From Pseudopyrenochaeta lycopersici (Eukaryota > Ascomycota > Dothideomycetes > Pleosporales > Pseudopyrenochaetaceae), in assembly GCA_003313425.1 (NCBI GenBank), contig NHZP01000009.1, positions 806,001-870,000 on the forward strand: a stretch of DNA of 64,000 nt, written 5' to 3'. The notes below the pieces were generated by a model, which was not told where the DNA came from, did no database searches, and was given only the letters and a program-made list of their open reading frames with translations. A program made the translations under genes and the position numbers. Shown in pieces: positions 10,829-20,936 of the stretch (its first letter is position 1; each line of letters begins with the position of its first letter).

Positions 10829-11908
10829 ATGTTATTCCAAGACCTAGCCACCGAGTTGGTGCTTCAGGTCTTCTTTTCCTGCAATGCCGTTACGGATGTC
10901 ACGGCACTATCGTCTACATGTCGCCGCTTCCGCAATATCTACTCCTCATCTCAGAAAATCCCGATCCTCGAGACTGCCGCCGAAACGCAATTCGGACCCC
11001 TGCAAGACCTCACGCAACTCCTCACGCACAACGCCAGCCAGCCAGCCCATGTCATTCGTGATGTTCCATTCTCGATCGCATTGCTCAAGCAGATCGTACA
11101 CCACGGCCGGGTCGCAGAGAAGTGGTGCGATATCTACCCGTACAAGAAGTGGAAATACAACTATGAGAGCCGCCGACTCTTAACAAGCGAGGAACGCTAT
11201 CTCCTCAGACGGGCGATCTACCGCTCGTGGCTCTACTCGCGCGCTTTCCACAACCGCGATCATCCTCGCGAACTTCGCGCAACCAGACTCGTCCTCCAAA
11301 GACGCGCTGCGCTCCTGCATAATTGGAGTACATGGGAGCTTGCCGAGATTGCGGATGTACATGCCGTAATACGCGAGGTGGTGCATACCAATATCTGTCC
11401 ATCAAATGGTACCATCTCGCGAAAGTTCAAAAAACGGTACCCAGACTATGAGCATGGATTGCTGTTCAATATTCACCTAAACTACCCAACCACCCCAGCG
11501 CCGGCCTACAATCCCTTTGGTCCAACGAACTCGCTCGCCTCGCACTTCAACAACACGCCGACCTATACCTCGCGCTTCGCATCCTCAAAGTACTCCCTCC
11601 ACCCAAGCCATGAGATTGGCGCAGAGGGCTGGGGCGATGACATACCGCATTACTATATCGTCGAAGACCACCTCAAGCTAAATCCAGAGCAGGTTTTGTG
11701 GCTCATGGAGAACGCGCCATTGAAGAGTATGGTAGAGGGGTATGTCCGGACTCTGGGTGAGAACTACGATGGGACGAATTGGTTTACAAACAATGGCGAG
11801 ACGTTGATGCAAACACTGGAATTCGTGCTGGGTGAGAGGGGAGAACATGTTGCATGGTTCATGTCAGGTGTGAGAGAGGGGAATATGGGTATTGCTCTTA
11901 ACGAGTAG
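10829..11908 (+). CDS. F-box-like domain protein, fungal
   Basis: Single exon, 359 aa. The first ATG is at 10829; the frame is open further upstream but only with a TTG. Residues 1-40 (MLFQDLATELVLQVFFSC, then VTALSSTCRRFRNIY) have the LPxELxxxIxxxL...LxxxCkxfr pattern of an F-box, although Pro is replaced by Ala. F-box proteins dock substrates onto Skp1-Cul1 ubiquitin ligases. The remainder has no repeat or catalytic motif I recognise and resembles the many lineage-specific fungal F-box proteins of unknown substrate. It is head to head with the frameshifted LPxELR gene. Confidence 0.7.
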   Translation: MLFQDLATELVLQVFFSCNAVTDVTALSSTCRRFRNIYSSSQKIPILETAAETQFGPLQDLTQLLTHNASQPAHVIRDVPFSIALLKQIVHHGRVAEKWCDIYPYKKWKYNYESRRLLTSEERYLLRRAIYRSWLYSRAFHNRDHPRELRATRLVLQRRAALLHNWSTWELAEIADVHAVIREVVHTNICPSNGTISRKFKKRYPDYEHGLLFNIHLNYPTTPAPAYNPFGPTNSLASHFNNTPTYTSRFASSKYSLHPSHEIGAEGWGDDIPHYYIVEDHLKLNPEQVLWLMENAPLKSMVEGYVRTLGENYDGTNWFTNNGETLMQTLEFVLGERGEHVAWFMSGVREGNMGIALNE

Positions 11909-12199
11909 ATGGTGGCGGAGACGCTTTTTAGACGGGCTTTGACAAGTTGTTTCTGCATAAGGGGCATATAGCGTAGCGAGCATGCATTTAGAAAGCATTT
12001 GATTCTCTGGTCATTAGTCATTTTCCTTTTGTCGTGCAGACGTGATGTGAGTATCCTTCTGTTAATCCTCCATGGCATCTTTTAGGTGTCCACTCTGTTG
12101 TATTCGGTGACTTGAGTGTACAAATACGTCGTACAGTGAGGCGCAAAATAGAGCACCGAAAATGACTCAGAAAGCATATTGGAAAGCTCACAACGAGTG

Positions 12200-12420
12200 T
12201 AAACACATTACTATTTACTAAACTACGAAAAGTTATTTATAATCCTCTCTGCTGTCTAGCTAATTATGAAATTCAAGTTCAGAAAGACTACAGTGGTGTA
12301 AATAATCAAGACTACTACTTATACGGTAAGTATTAAGTAGATAGCTAAATATAATATACTTTATAAAGCTAATATAGCTATCTTAAACGTTAAAATTTAC
12401 AAAAGCATCCGTTCGCACTT
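12200..12420. other. AT-rich island, possible RIP-degraded sequence
   Basis: About 220 bp dominated by TA, TAA and ATA steps and stop codons in all frames, embedded in DNA of ordinary composition. This is the appearance of repeat-induced point mutation products in ascomycetes. No source element can be named. Confidence 0.4.
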
Positions 12421-12778
12421 TTTTCCCTTGAAGCGTGTTGATATGGCTGGAGGATCTTCGCTTTGAACATTACCCTCCTCTTCATCTCTACTTTTTCGTT
12501 TCCACCGGGCGGACTTTATATAACATTAATGATGATATTTAGAATAGAGCTAGATGTCCCGATCGTAAAGGTACGGTTCGTAGCTAATCAACGCAAGTGA
12601 TTTACGAAGTGGCTAAATCTGCTTAAGGGCTGCTGCTGCTTTGCTATTCATCCACGCCTAGCCGTAGCTGCTGGTCTACAATTGACTAGGATTCTGGCGG
12701 TTCAGCGGATGGGGGCCGCAAGACTGAATGCTCTGCTTCCGTTGTAGATGCCTATATCACATGAAGTTGACAGTACTC

Positions 12779-12806
12779 GTTCCCGTTCCCGTTCCCATTC
12801 CCATTT
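12779..12806. repeat. Hexamer microsatellite (CGTTCC-like)
   Basis: Roughly four and a half copies of a six-base unit, the last copies with G-to-A changes. Confidence 0.65.
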
Positions 12807-13533
12807 ACTGCTTGCCTAGCATCCCTGAGCCTGGAGACGCTATCTTATTGCCTCGATGTCCGTGGGGCTCGCTTGTATAGCTCTGATCCGTTGCCATAGG
12901 GCGCTGTGCTCCCCTGAGTTTGACGGTTGGGAACCAAAGATGGCCGGATACAGTTTGATCAGGAGGTTAAGATAATATCCCTTGATTAGATATGGTTCGT
13001 CTGACATAGTGTTGGATAGGTGTGATCAGACCAGGATGATTTGACTTATCCCGGCGTTGTTGGAAATACGTAGCGCCAGATTGATATAGGTATCGAGTCT
13101 CATCCTGTTGCTCTTTTTAACAGCTTGATGATGCTAGATTCCTGAGCCGCCGGCCCTCTGTCTTTCACACCCTTCGCTTCATTCTTTTTTGAACTGGGCG
13201 ATCTCGCAAAGGAGCGCCAGGAGGTCGCTTTGTAACGCTATCAGGCTCGAGATCGTCCGGCAAAACCGGTATTGCGCGTACACTCAAGGCTAGGCAGTCC
13301 TTGAATCGAAGGCGAGCAATCTATATTAGACGCCTCGTACTCTTTTGCCCAATCCATTCCAAGTTGATCTAAAACCAAACTAAGCAGAGTTTTGGGGTCG
13401 TCGACTAGATTTAAAATATACCCAACGACAATTTATCTTTGCCCTAAAGAAGGTCGAGTCAAATTTTTCGAAATCAGTGGAGCTTGCCTGAAGTATTCCC
13501 CGCACTGTGTCTGGGGATTGCTCGAAGAGAAGC

Positions 13534-14463
13534 GCCATTGCGCTTTGGTCGAAAGATCTAGCTATCTCATCGAGCAGACTAGCCGACATCTCAAGTTTAT
13601 CTGCTCCACGCTCAAGAAGAAGCATCATTACCTTTTCCCCGCTACGATAGTTCTCTGCTGCTGCTTTGACCACCTCTTCTGTAATCTTGATATTGTCTCC
13701 CCACTCCTTAAGAAGAAGCGCCATTACGCTTTGGTCGAAAGATCTAGCCATCTTAGCTAGTAAGCCAGCCGACATCTCAAGTTTATCTGCTCCACGCTCA
13801 AGAAGAAGCATCATTACCTTTTCCCCGCTACGATAGTTCTCTGCTGCTGCTTTAACCACCTCTTCTGTAATCTTGATATTGTCTCCCCACTCCTTAAGAA
13901 GAAGTGCCATTACGCTTTAGTCGAAAGATCTAGCCATCTTAACGAGCAGACTAGCTGACATCTCAAGTTTATCTGCTCCATGCTCAAGAAGAAGCACTAT
14001 TACTCTATTCCCGCTACCTTTGTTTTCTGCTGCTGCTTTAACCACCTCTTCTGTAATCTTAATCTTATGTCCCCACTCCTTAAGAAGAAGTGCCATTGCG
14101 CTTTGGTCGAAAGATCTAGCCATCTTAACGAGCAGACTAGCTGACATCTCAAGTTTATCTGCTCCACGCTCAAGAAGAAGCACCATTACCTCTTTCCCGC
14201 TACCTTTGTTTTCTGCTGCTGCTTTAACTACCTCTTTTGTAATCTTAATCTTGTCTCCCCACCGCTTAAGAAGAAGTGCCATTACGCTTTGGTCGAAAGA
14301 TCTAGCCATCTTAGCTAGTAAGCCAGCCGACATCTTAAGTTTATCTGCTCCACGCTTAAGAAGAAGCGCCATTACCTCTTTCCCGCTACTACTATTGCCT
14401 ATTAATGCTTTAACTACCTCTTTTGTGATGTGGACTTCTGCTCCTCGCTGGTTAAGAAGGAGT
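13534..14463 (-). repeat. Five tandem 186-bp units encoding 62-aa double repeats
   Basis: The same block begins at 13534, 13720, 13906, 14092 and 14278, exactly 186 bp apart. Each encodes a 30-residue variant unit (with SFDQSxMALLL) plus a 32-residue standard unit. The copies are near-identical, which shows recent amplification or conversion as pairs. Confidence 0.9.
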
Positions 14464-16160
14464 GCCATTACTGCCCCGCCATTACCTTCGTTCCCTGCAG
14501 CCGCTTTCGCCACCTCCTCTGTAATAGTGATATCTTCTCCCCACTTATTAAGAAGGAGCGCTATTACTTCCTTACCATTATTAAAGTTCGCTGCTGCTGC
14601 TTTAAACACCTCTTGTGTAATATAGACTTCTGCTCCCTGTTGGTTAAGTAGAAGTGCCATCACTGCCTCGCCATTGCCTTCATTTCCTGCAGCTACCTTT
14701 AACACTTCTTCTGTGATGTGGACCTCTGCTCCCTGCCAGTTTAGAAGGAGTTCTATTACTGCCTCGCCATTACCTTTATTCCCTGCAGCCGCCTTCAACA
14801 CCTCTTCTGTAATAGTAACATCTGCTCTCCGCCGTTTAAGAAGGACTGCTATCACTTTCTCACCATTGTTAAAGTTCCCTGCAGCTGCCTTTACTACCTC
14901 TTCTGTAATGTGGACTTCTGCTCCCCGCCGGTTAAAAAGGAGTGCTATTACTTTCTCACCATTGTTAAAGTTCCTTGCAGCTGCCTTTACTACCTCTTCT
15001 GTAATAGTGACTTCTGCTCCTCGCCAGTTTAGAAGGAGTGCTATTATTGCCTCGCTATTGCCAGAGTTCCCTGCAGCTACTTTTACTACCTCTTCTGTAA
15101 TAGTGACTTCTGCTCCTCGCCAGTTTAGAAGGAGTGCTATTATTGCCTCGCTATTGCCAGAGTTCCCTGCAGCTACTTTTACTACCTCTTCTGTGATAGT
15201 AATATCTGCTCCACGCCGGTTAAGAAGGAGCGCTATTACTTTCTTACCATTATTAAAGTTCGCTGCCGCTGCTTTAACTACCTCTTCTGTAATTTTGAAT
15301 TCAGCTCCCCGCTGGTCAAGAAGGAGTGTCATTACTGCCTCGCCATTACCTTCGTTCCCTGCAGCCGCCTTTGCTAAATCTTCTGTAATACGGACTACTG
15401 CTCCCCACTTCTTAAGAAGGTATGCTACCACGCCCTTATTAGAGCGCCCTATGATTGTTCCTGCTACTTCTTTTGTGATGTGGATGCCTACTCCTCGCTG
15501 GTTAAGGAGTATCATCACTGCCTCACTATTGTCGTAGATCCCTGCAGCCGCTTTTATCATCCCTTCTGTGATCTTTATGTCTGCTCCTCGCCGGTTGACA
15601 AGAAGGGTTATCACTTCCTTGCCTCTGTCGTTCTCTGCAGCGGCCTTTATCACCTCTTCTGTGATCTGGACGTACGTTCCCCACCGGTCGAGAAGGAGCT
15701 TCATCACAACCTCGTCGAAGTGTCGTGCAACTAGCACTACTAGCACTCCTATTTCTCCATTTCTCCGGACGGACATTGAGCACCGGCGAAGTAGTAGTGC
15801 CATTACTGCTTCACCATTGCTAGAGTTTCCTACAGCCGCTTTCACTACCTCTTTTGTAATGTAGACATTTGCTCCCGGCCACTCAAGAAGAAGTGCCATT
15901 ACTGCCTCGCCATTACCTTTATTGCCTGCAGCTGCTTTCACTACCTCTTCTGTGATAGTAACGTCTGCTCCACAGTGGTTTAGAAGGAGTGCCATTACTT
16001 TATTACCATTGCTAGAATTCCTCGCAGCTGTCTTTAGCACTTCTTCTGTTATATAGACGTTTGCTCCGCACTGGTAAAGAAGGAGTCCCATTACTGCCTC
16101 GCCATTATCTTCATTCCCTGCAGCCGCCTTCACCACCTCTTCTGTAATTACGACCTTATC
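14464..16160 (-). repeat. 96-bp tandem repeat array encoding about 32-aa units
   Basis: Units are spaced 96 bp (for example equivalent positions 14511, 14607, 14703, 14799). Units 15001-15096 and 15097-15192 are identical base for base. The array is coding for the HET-linked protein. It is more diverged toward 15400-15800. Confidence 0.9.
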
Positions 16161-18219
16161 ACTCCCTAGGCTGGGTAGAAGTTTTAACATTCGGTCATTG
16201 AATAACTGTACGACTTCTAGAAGCTCCCTTTGTGTTATCTTGGCGTTTTCCCTTACCCGCGTTGCTAGGCTCTGCGGCACCACTAGCTCTTGGCCCTGTA
16301 AGTCGTACTGGGCTATGTACGTCGACACTAAATAGGCTATGCTACCTAGCGTATCTGGGTGGTCCACTCCATGTACCCGCTGCCGTGTCATGATTACTCG
16401 CAAAAACGTCTCTTCTGCTTCCTTCCATTTCTTCGTTTGCTTACATATCAATGCGTGAATTTCTCTGTTCGCCAGCTGATACGGATGTTCAACCGGGAAC
16501 ACCGACTCTGTTCCCTTTAGCAGGTTTCCTAACTTTTTGCTTGCGTCTTTGTATTCTTCTACATCTTTCAAGATTGCCGCCACGTCGTATAGTCTGGTCT
16601 CAGAAGTATCCCTAGAGTACTGCAGCACTAGGGCATCGTCCTCTGTCAAAGTATTGCGTCCGGTTGGCTCTTGTAGATTCCCTAACGGCTTTTCCCAGCT
16701 CCAGACTAGTAAAAACTCCCGCAGAAAGCCTTTTGACGACGGCAAGGACCATTGAAGCTCAGGCTTTCTACTCTCCCCTTTTACATCCCACAAAGGAGCA
16801 ACTGCAATCACTATAATATAGAAATACTCTTTAGAGGTTCTAATGATAGTCGGTTTCGAGGCTCCCTCTAGAAAGCAGACAATGTCGCCCTGCTGGATGG
16901 ATTTGGCCGAGGCTTGTAGAGTCCACTGGGCGCCCCATCTTCTTTCAAACTCTAAGGACACCGGCGTATTCTTGAAACTAATGTTCACCTGCTGCCTGTC
17001 ATACCGTGCATTGTCGCTTGTTGCCAAGGACACCTGGCCAACAACGTAGCCCTTGCTTTTGATCAGCGCTATCTCTCTTTTGTCCAAGCCTGTACAGAAG
17101 TTGCTTTACACAAGAGAAACTCAATAAGTTGCTGTAGGAGGTTCTTCCACGGGAGAGCGTAGTTCGGTGACAAGCCATTTGCGCTAGGATCATCGGAGCT
17201 CATCCCAAGTAATGCATACACTTTGTCGTGTCGAATAGTCGCCTTCCGGGTATGGTACATATCTATCAGCTCGCCCAGCGAGGCTCCGCCTGTCGAGGCC
17301 ACTACTTGCTTCGGCCGAAAGATTGCTCCCCTGATCAGGTAGACCACTGAACGAATTGTACCTTGCAAACCTGGATTATTACTGTCGGAAATCTCTAATC
17401 CCTTTAGGCCTGAGCAGAAGGTGTGGCCATTTATCTCCGTGCTACCGCATACGATCAGAATGCGTCGAGCTAATGCAATCTCCTGAAGGACCTACATTAA
17501 CATTGCATTAGTTTCTGCTTATCATATTAAGCACCAGTGCTTACCCATATGCGCTCAAACCACGGTCGCTGAAGTAAAGCAATAACTTTCTGGTTGTTAT
17601 ACATTATATCTGCAGAATCTTCTTCTGCAGCAGTACGTATGTCTTCAAGCGCTTGAATGCTGTCGTCTGCATCCTCTCCAAGCCAAGTGATTACACGGTT
17701 CGCTTTGCCATAGATCTTCGCCATAGACTGAATCTGGTCTTCTTTCTCTTCTTTATTTACTTGGTTGATACAAATAGCATCAATCCATAATATTCGCTCT
17801 GTAGAGTGATTTCGAAGACGTAATAGCGCTAAGTGGAGGTTTTTGGTGACGTTAAAGGATTGTTTACCTATGAATATAGGCACTGTCTCTTTTGGGTTTC
17901 CCCATACATAGGATAATGCTTCATAAAGATGATTTTCTTGGCCTGACTCGAGAAAGTAGTTAAAGACTTGGCATTCGATACTGGCATTTATGTTTTTATT
18001 TGGCATTAGACGAAGTAAACGAATGTAGCCTTGTTCGGGCGGAAGTGGAGAGTAGCGGTATGTAGACCTCTTCACTACCTGGCTGTAGAGCACGACTGCG
18101 AAACCAATGAAAGCGCAGAGGTTTAGCGCAACCCATATAAGATCCGTCTCTACTAATGTATGTTCGGCCCGGTTCGAACTTCTGTGGGCAGTAGGACAAT
18201 CGGGAGTGTGTAGATCCAT

Positions 18220-18697
18220 GCGCGGGGTAGATAGCTACAGGAAAATACAGTTCGAATACAAGGACAGCGAGGAGTGGCGATGGTTACAATATTACAGTAT
18301 TCCAGGCAGCAGTGGTGTGGTTGCGCTTGTGTGGCGGAGAGGCGGTATGCCAAAGTCCACCCACAAAATGGCTTGGCTTCCCCAACACCACCAACAGCCT
18401 CACCAAAATGATGAAGGATGGCCACTTTAAGCAATTTTTCGAGTAGTTTAGGAATTTACTCAAATTATAGCGTGATACATACAGCTGTTTCTTATACTAC
18501 TATTTAGTAACGCTATACATCTGTTAAGGACTGGGATCTAAGGCTCGTGCTCTTCGCAATAAAACCTCTGGCATATCGGGGTATATTACTACAGACTTTT
18601 GTGCATTTGTGCATGACCCAGTCTACGCCAGATCCTAGAGAAAAAAGGAGCCATCCTTGAACGCCATGTCTATCCCACAAGATGCTGATCAAAACAA
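18220..18697. other. Intergenic: HET gene upstream region, BRX1 3' flank
   Basis: 480 bp. It should contain the promoter of the HET-repeat gene and the 3' UTR of BRX1. No other feature seen. Confidence 0.55.
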
Positions 18698-19831
18698 TTA
18701 GGCAAAAAGCATCTGATCGCTTAGCGGGTCTTTTTCCTTTTTCCGTCCACCATGCGAGGTTAGGCCTAGATCGGCGTGCTTGGCCTTCATGTCGCGTATA
18801 GCCTCTGTCCTCCTGTTGAAGCGTCCAGCCTTGGATAATCGCAAGTCTGAACGGATTTGGTTGGGGGAGACAAACTCCTTGTTCTCGTAGATGATGGGAC
18901 CGCCGAAACTGGATTCCTGGATGACAATGGGAGTGAGGACGTAGCGGGGGCCGATTTCAACGAGGCTGACGTCGAAGTCAGGTTTTGATCCCTTCTTCTT
19001 TGGGGTGGGGTCAACGTCCATCTCTTCTCCGTCTACGGGCTTCTTCTTGCTGACTTCGCTCTCGTTGATCTGGTAAACTCTGATCCAGATCTTGCCGTCT
19101 GCGACGGTGAATCCCATGACGTGGTCCACGAATGGCTTGACCTTTCTGCTCGTCTTGGGGACGCCAAAAATCTGAGTAAAAAGTTCCTTGATAACGCGCA
19201 GATGGGCCTGTTTATCGAATGCTGCATCGAATGACAGGATAGGCCTGGAGCCTTTAAGGCAGTTGCCGATGAAATTGAGTTCTTCCATGGTATGCAAATT
19301 TTGCAGATGCATTTTCACAGTGGGTCCATTGGGGGGCTTTGACATCCAGCAGTAGAGATCCTTGCCTTTACGGGCTTCGAAGAAGAGGACATTGTTGCAG
19401 TTGTAGAGTTCTGATGGTGTGTTAGGATCGAGATTATTGTGCAGGTCATGTGACTAAAGTCTCTTTTCCAGGGCTAAATGTTGGGTTGGCAACGAGCAGA
19501 GGAAATCTGCCTTACCTGCTAGTTCGTTCAACTGGTAGAGCTTAGTTTTGGTATCGAGTTTTGCCTCTTTTCGGCTATGCGGCCTTTGGTTCAATTAGCA
19601 GAGGCCTAAATAAGATGTAGATTGCAGACTGACATGAGCGAGTACAAGTCTTGCAGTAGGTGTCGGTGTCTAAAGGTGACGCCTCTTGAGCTCTGCAGGC
19701 AGTTAGCATGAGGAGTTGCAGTGACAGACGGCGATGTGTACCAAAATCAGCACACGCTGCTTGTTTCTTTTCTCCCCGGTTTCCTTCTCGTGACTATCAG
19801 TGCCTGACAGGGTCTTGTATACGGAAGCCAT
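18698..19831 (-). CDS. BRX1: Ribosome biogenesis protein BRX1 (Brix domain)
   Basis: Four exons: 19831-19742, 19692-19634, 19583-19516 and 19410-18698, 309 aa. The start MASVYKTLSG is followed by RVLIL, SSRGVTFRHRHLL across intron 1, PHSRKEAKLDTKTKLYQLNE across intron 2 and ELYNCNNVLFFEARKGKD after intron 3. These are exactly the blocks of BRX1. GNCLKGSRPILSFDAAFD, PFVDHVMGFT, VEIGPRYVL and SFGGPIIYEN complete the Brix domain (about residues 27-240). Brx1 works in the nucleolus in early 60S pre-ribosome assembly with Ebp2, and the Brix fold binds rRNA. The acidic/lysine linker and KKxK tail fit a nucleolar protein. Length is normal (yeast protein about 290 aa). Introns are 49, 50 and 105 nt. 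It is head to head with INO80. Confidence 0.96.
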
Positions 19832-20936
19832 GGCGACAATAGGGCGTTGTTGCTGCTCACAAATGCGTCGGTCGCGCCTTCACAAAAAAGTTGGAGAAAT
19901 TGATGCCGAGAGTTTTAGCGTGATCGCCTCGCAAAACGCTTGGGCCTCCATGCGAGCCAACGGCATGGGTCGAGCCTTCCGTCACCGTCTGCGTCTGGTC
20001 GCATCCAATGGGCGCGCAGGTGCAACGCTCCTCCCCAATCGGACAGTCTGGCAGGTGCGGCCATGGTGCGTGTCAGAGAGCAAGCAAAGCAGCGAGCAGC
20101 GCCCGCGCCCTCGACATGGGATGGAGGAGGGGATTGCGAGGGTGATGCAAAAGTGGTGTGGCGGCGGCCGCCCTACTCCCGACATTGGTGGTCAAATTAG
20201 CCGAAGGTCGCAAGCCTCAACCCGGCACGCGGAGCAAGATCAGTTGGAAGCCCTGAGAAGGGGGGAATAAGAAAAGGCGCCGGGTCAAGCATCAGGCGCC
20301 ATCAGAGAGCAGGCAGAGCAGGCAGAGGCGCACAGATAGAAACAAATGAACCGTGGCTGCATGCTGCACGGCGCCGCGCAGATGCAGGCAGATTATTGGC
20401 CGATGCACCATCTGGGCGTGTATGCTTCGACGAGAGAGATGGGGTTCAAGTGCTTTGTTAACAGACGATTGCCCCGTAGCGGAAAGGGTGGCAATGCATG
20501 GCCCGCGAGCAGTGCCCACCATCACAGGCCTCCTTCTCGTGCTCCGCAGCCGCCCATGCCCGGTACCAGAAGGGCCATAGCTGGACGCTGGTGCTTCATC
20601 CAACCTCATCGCGGCTCTGCATCACGGCCGGAGCTGCTCGACGGGGAGACTGCCGCTGCCGCACTAAGCAGGAGCTGACAGACGACCGTTTGTGTGTGAT
20701 CTAGCCAAAGTCGCTCCACGCCAGCCCAACAGCCCATCTTCCATCATCCCATCTCGTCGCCGTCGTCGTTGTCGTCGTCTCCTCTTCCGTCTCTGGCGCA
20801 GCACGACGTCGCCGACGGTGCATCCAGCTTTGTCGCCGCCGCCGCGCCCGCCGCGCGCATCCTGGCCTGCATCTGCTACTGTTTGCCCATGGAGTAGCCA
20901 GCGCTGCACGCACCCTTCCTCGCACGCGCAGTCCTG
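19832..20936. other. Divergent promoter region of BRX1 and INO80
   Basis: 1.1 kb, GC-rich toward the INO80 side, with long but uninformative GC-driven ORFs on both strands. It should contain the BRX1 promoter and the INO80 promoter with a long 5' leader. No RNA gene recognised. Confidence 0.6.

Larger units (their letters stand above)
11909..13240. other. Gene-poor, partly AT-rich spacer
   Basis: 1.3 kb with no supported gene between the F-box gene and the HET-repeat pseudogene. Positions 12200-12420 are markedly A/T- and TpA-rich and look like RIP-affected DNA. The rest is of normal composition with a few short ORFs. A hexamer microsatellite sits at 12779-12806. No transposase or reverse transcriptase fragment is recognisable. 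Confidence 0.55.
13241..18219 (-). pseudogene. HET-domain, TPR and tandem-repeat (NLR-like) gene, apparently inactivated
   Basis: Exon 1 is 18219-17545 (225 codons). The intron has donor GTAAGC and ends at 17492. Exon 2 starts at 17491. Residues 27-48 form a hydrophobic membrane-type segment. Residues 98 onward form a HET domain with YEALSYVWG (99-107) and LWIDAICINQ (144-153). A central region contains a TPR-like block (MTRQRVHGVDHPDTLG). About 30 tandem units follow, of type ITEEVVKAAAGNxGNGEAVM plus LLLxxRGAEV. HET domains trigger incompatibility cell death in fungi, and repeats of this kind usually serve as ligand-sensing arms. Lesions: the HET frame and the repeat frame are offset near 17080 (one base missing in TTGG relative to expectation). 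A TAA at 13919-13917 replaces CAA of the neighbouring repeats and is in frame with more repeats down to about 13440. The final about 190 bp of coding-looking sequence (to 13241) is in yet another frame. Assembly errors could explain the frame offsets but not easily the nonsense codon. Confidence 0.75.

Noticed and set aside
14020..15864. Long plus-strand ORFs rich in Ser/Ala/Pro
   Set aside because: They are the antisense reading of the HET-linked 96-bp repeat array; their periodicity is that of the minus-strand coding repeat.
13534..16160. Regular direct repeats that might suggest a CRISPR-like or satellite array
   Set aside because: The unit is contiguous protein-coding sequence with no unique spacers, codon-phased at 96 and 186 bp.
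18165..18180. GGTTCGAA-like tRNA T-arm
   Set aside because: Lies in the first exon of the HET gene, and no acceptor stem or anticodon arm can be built around it.
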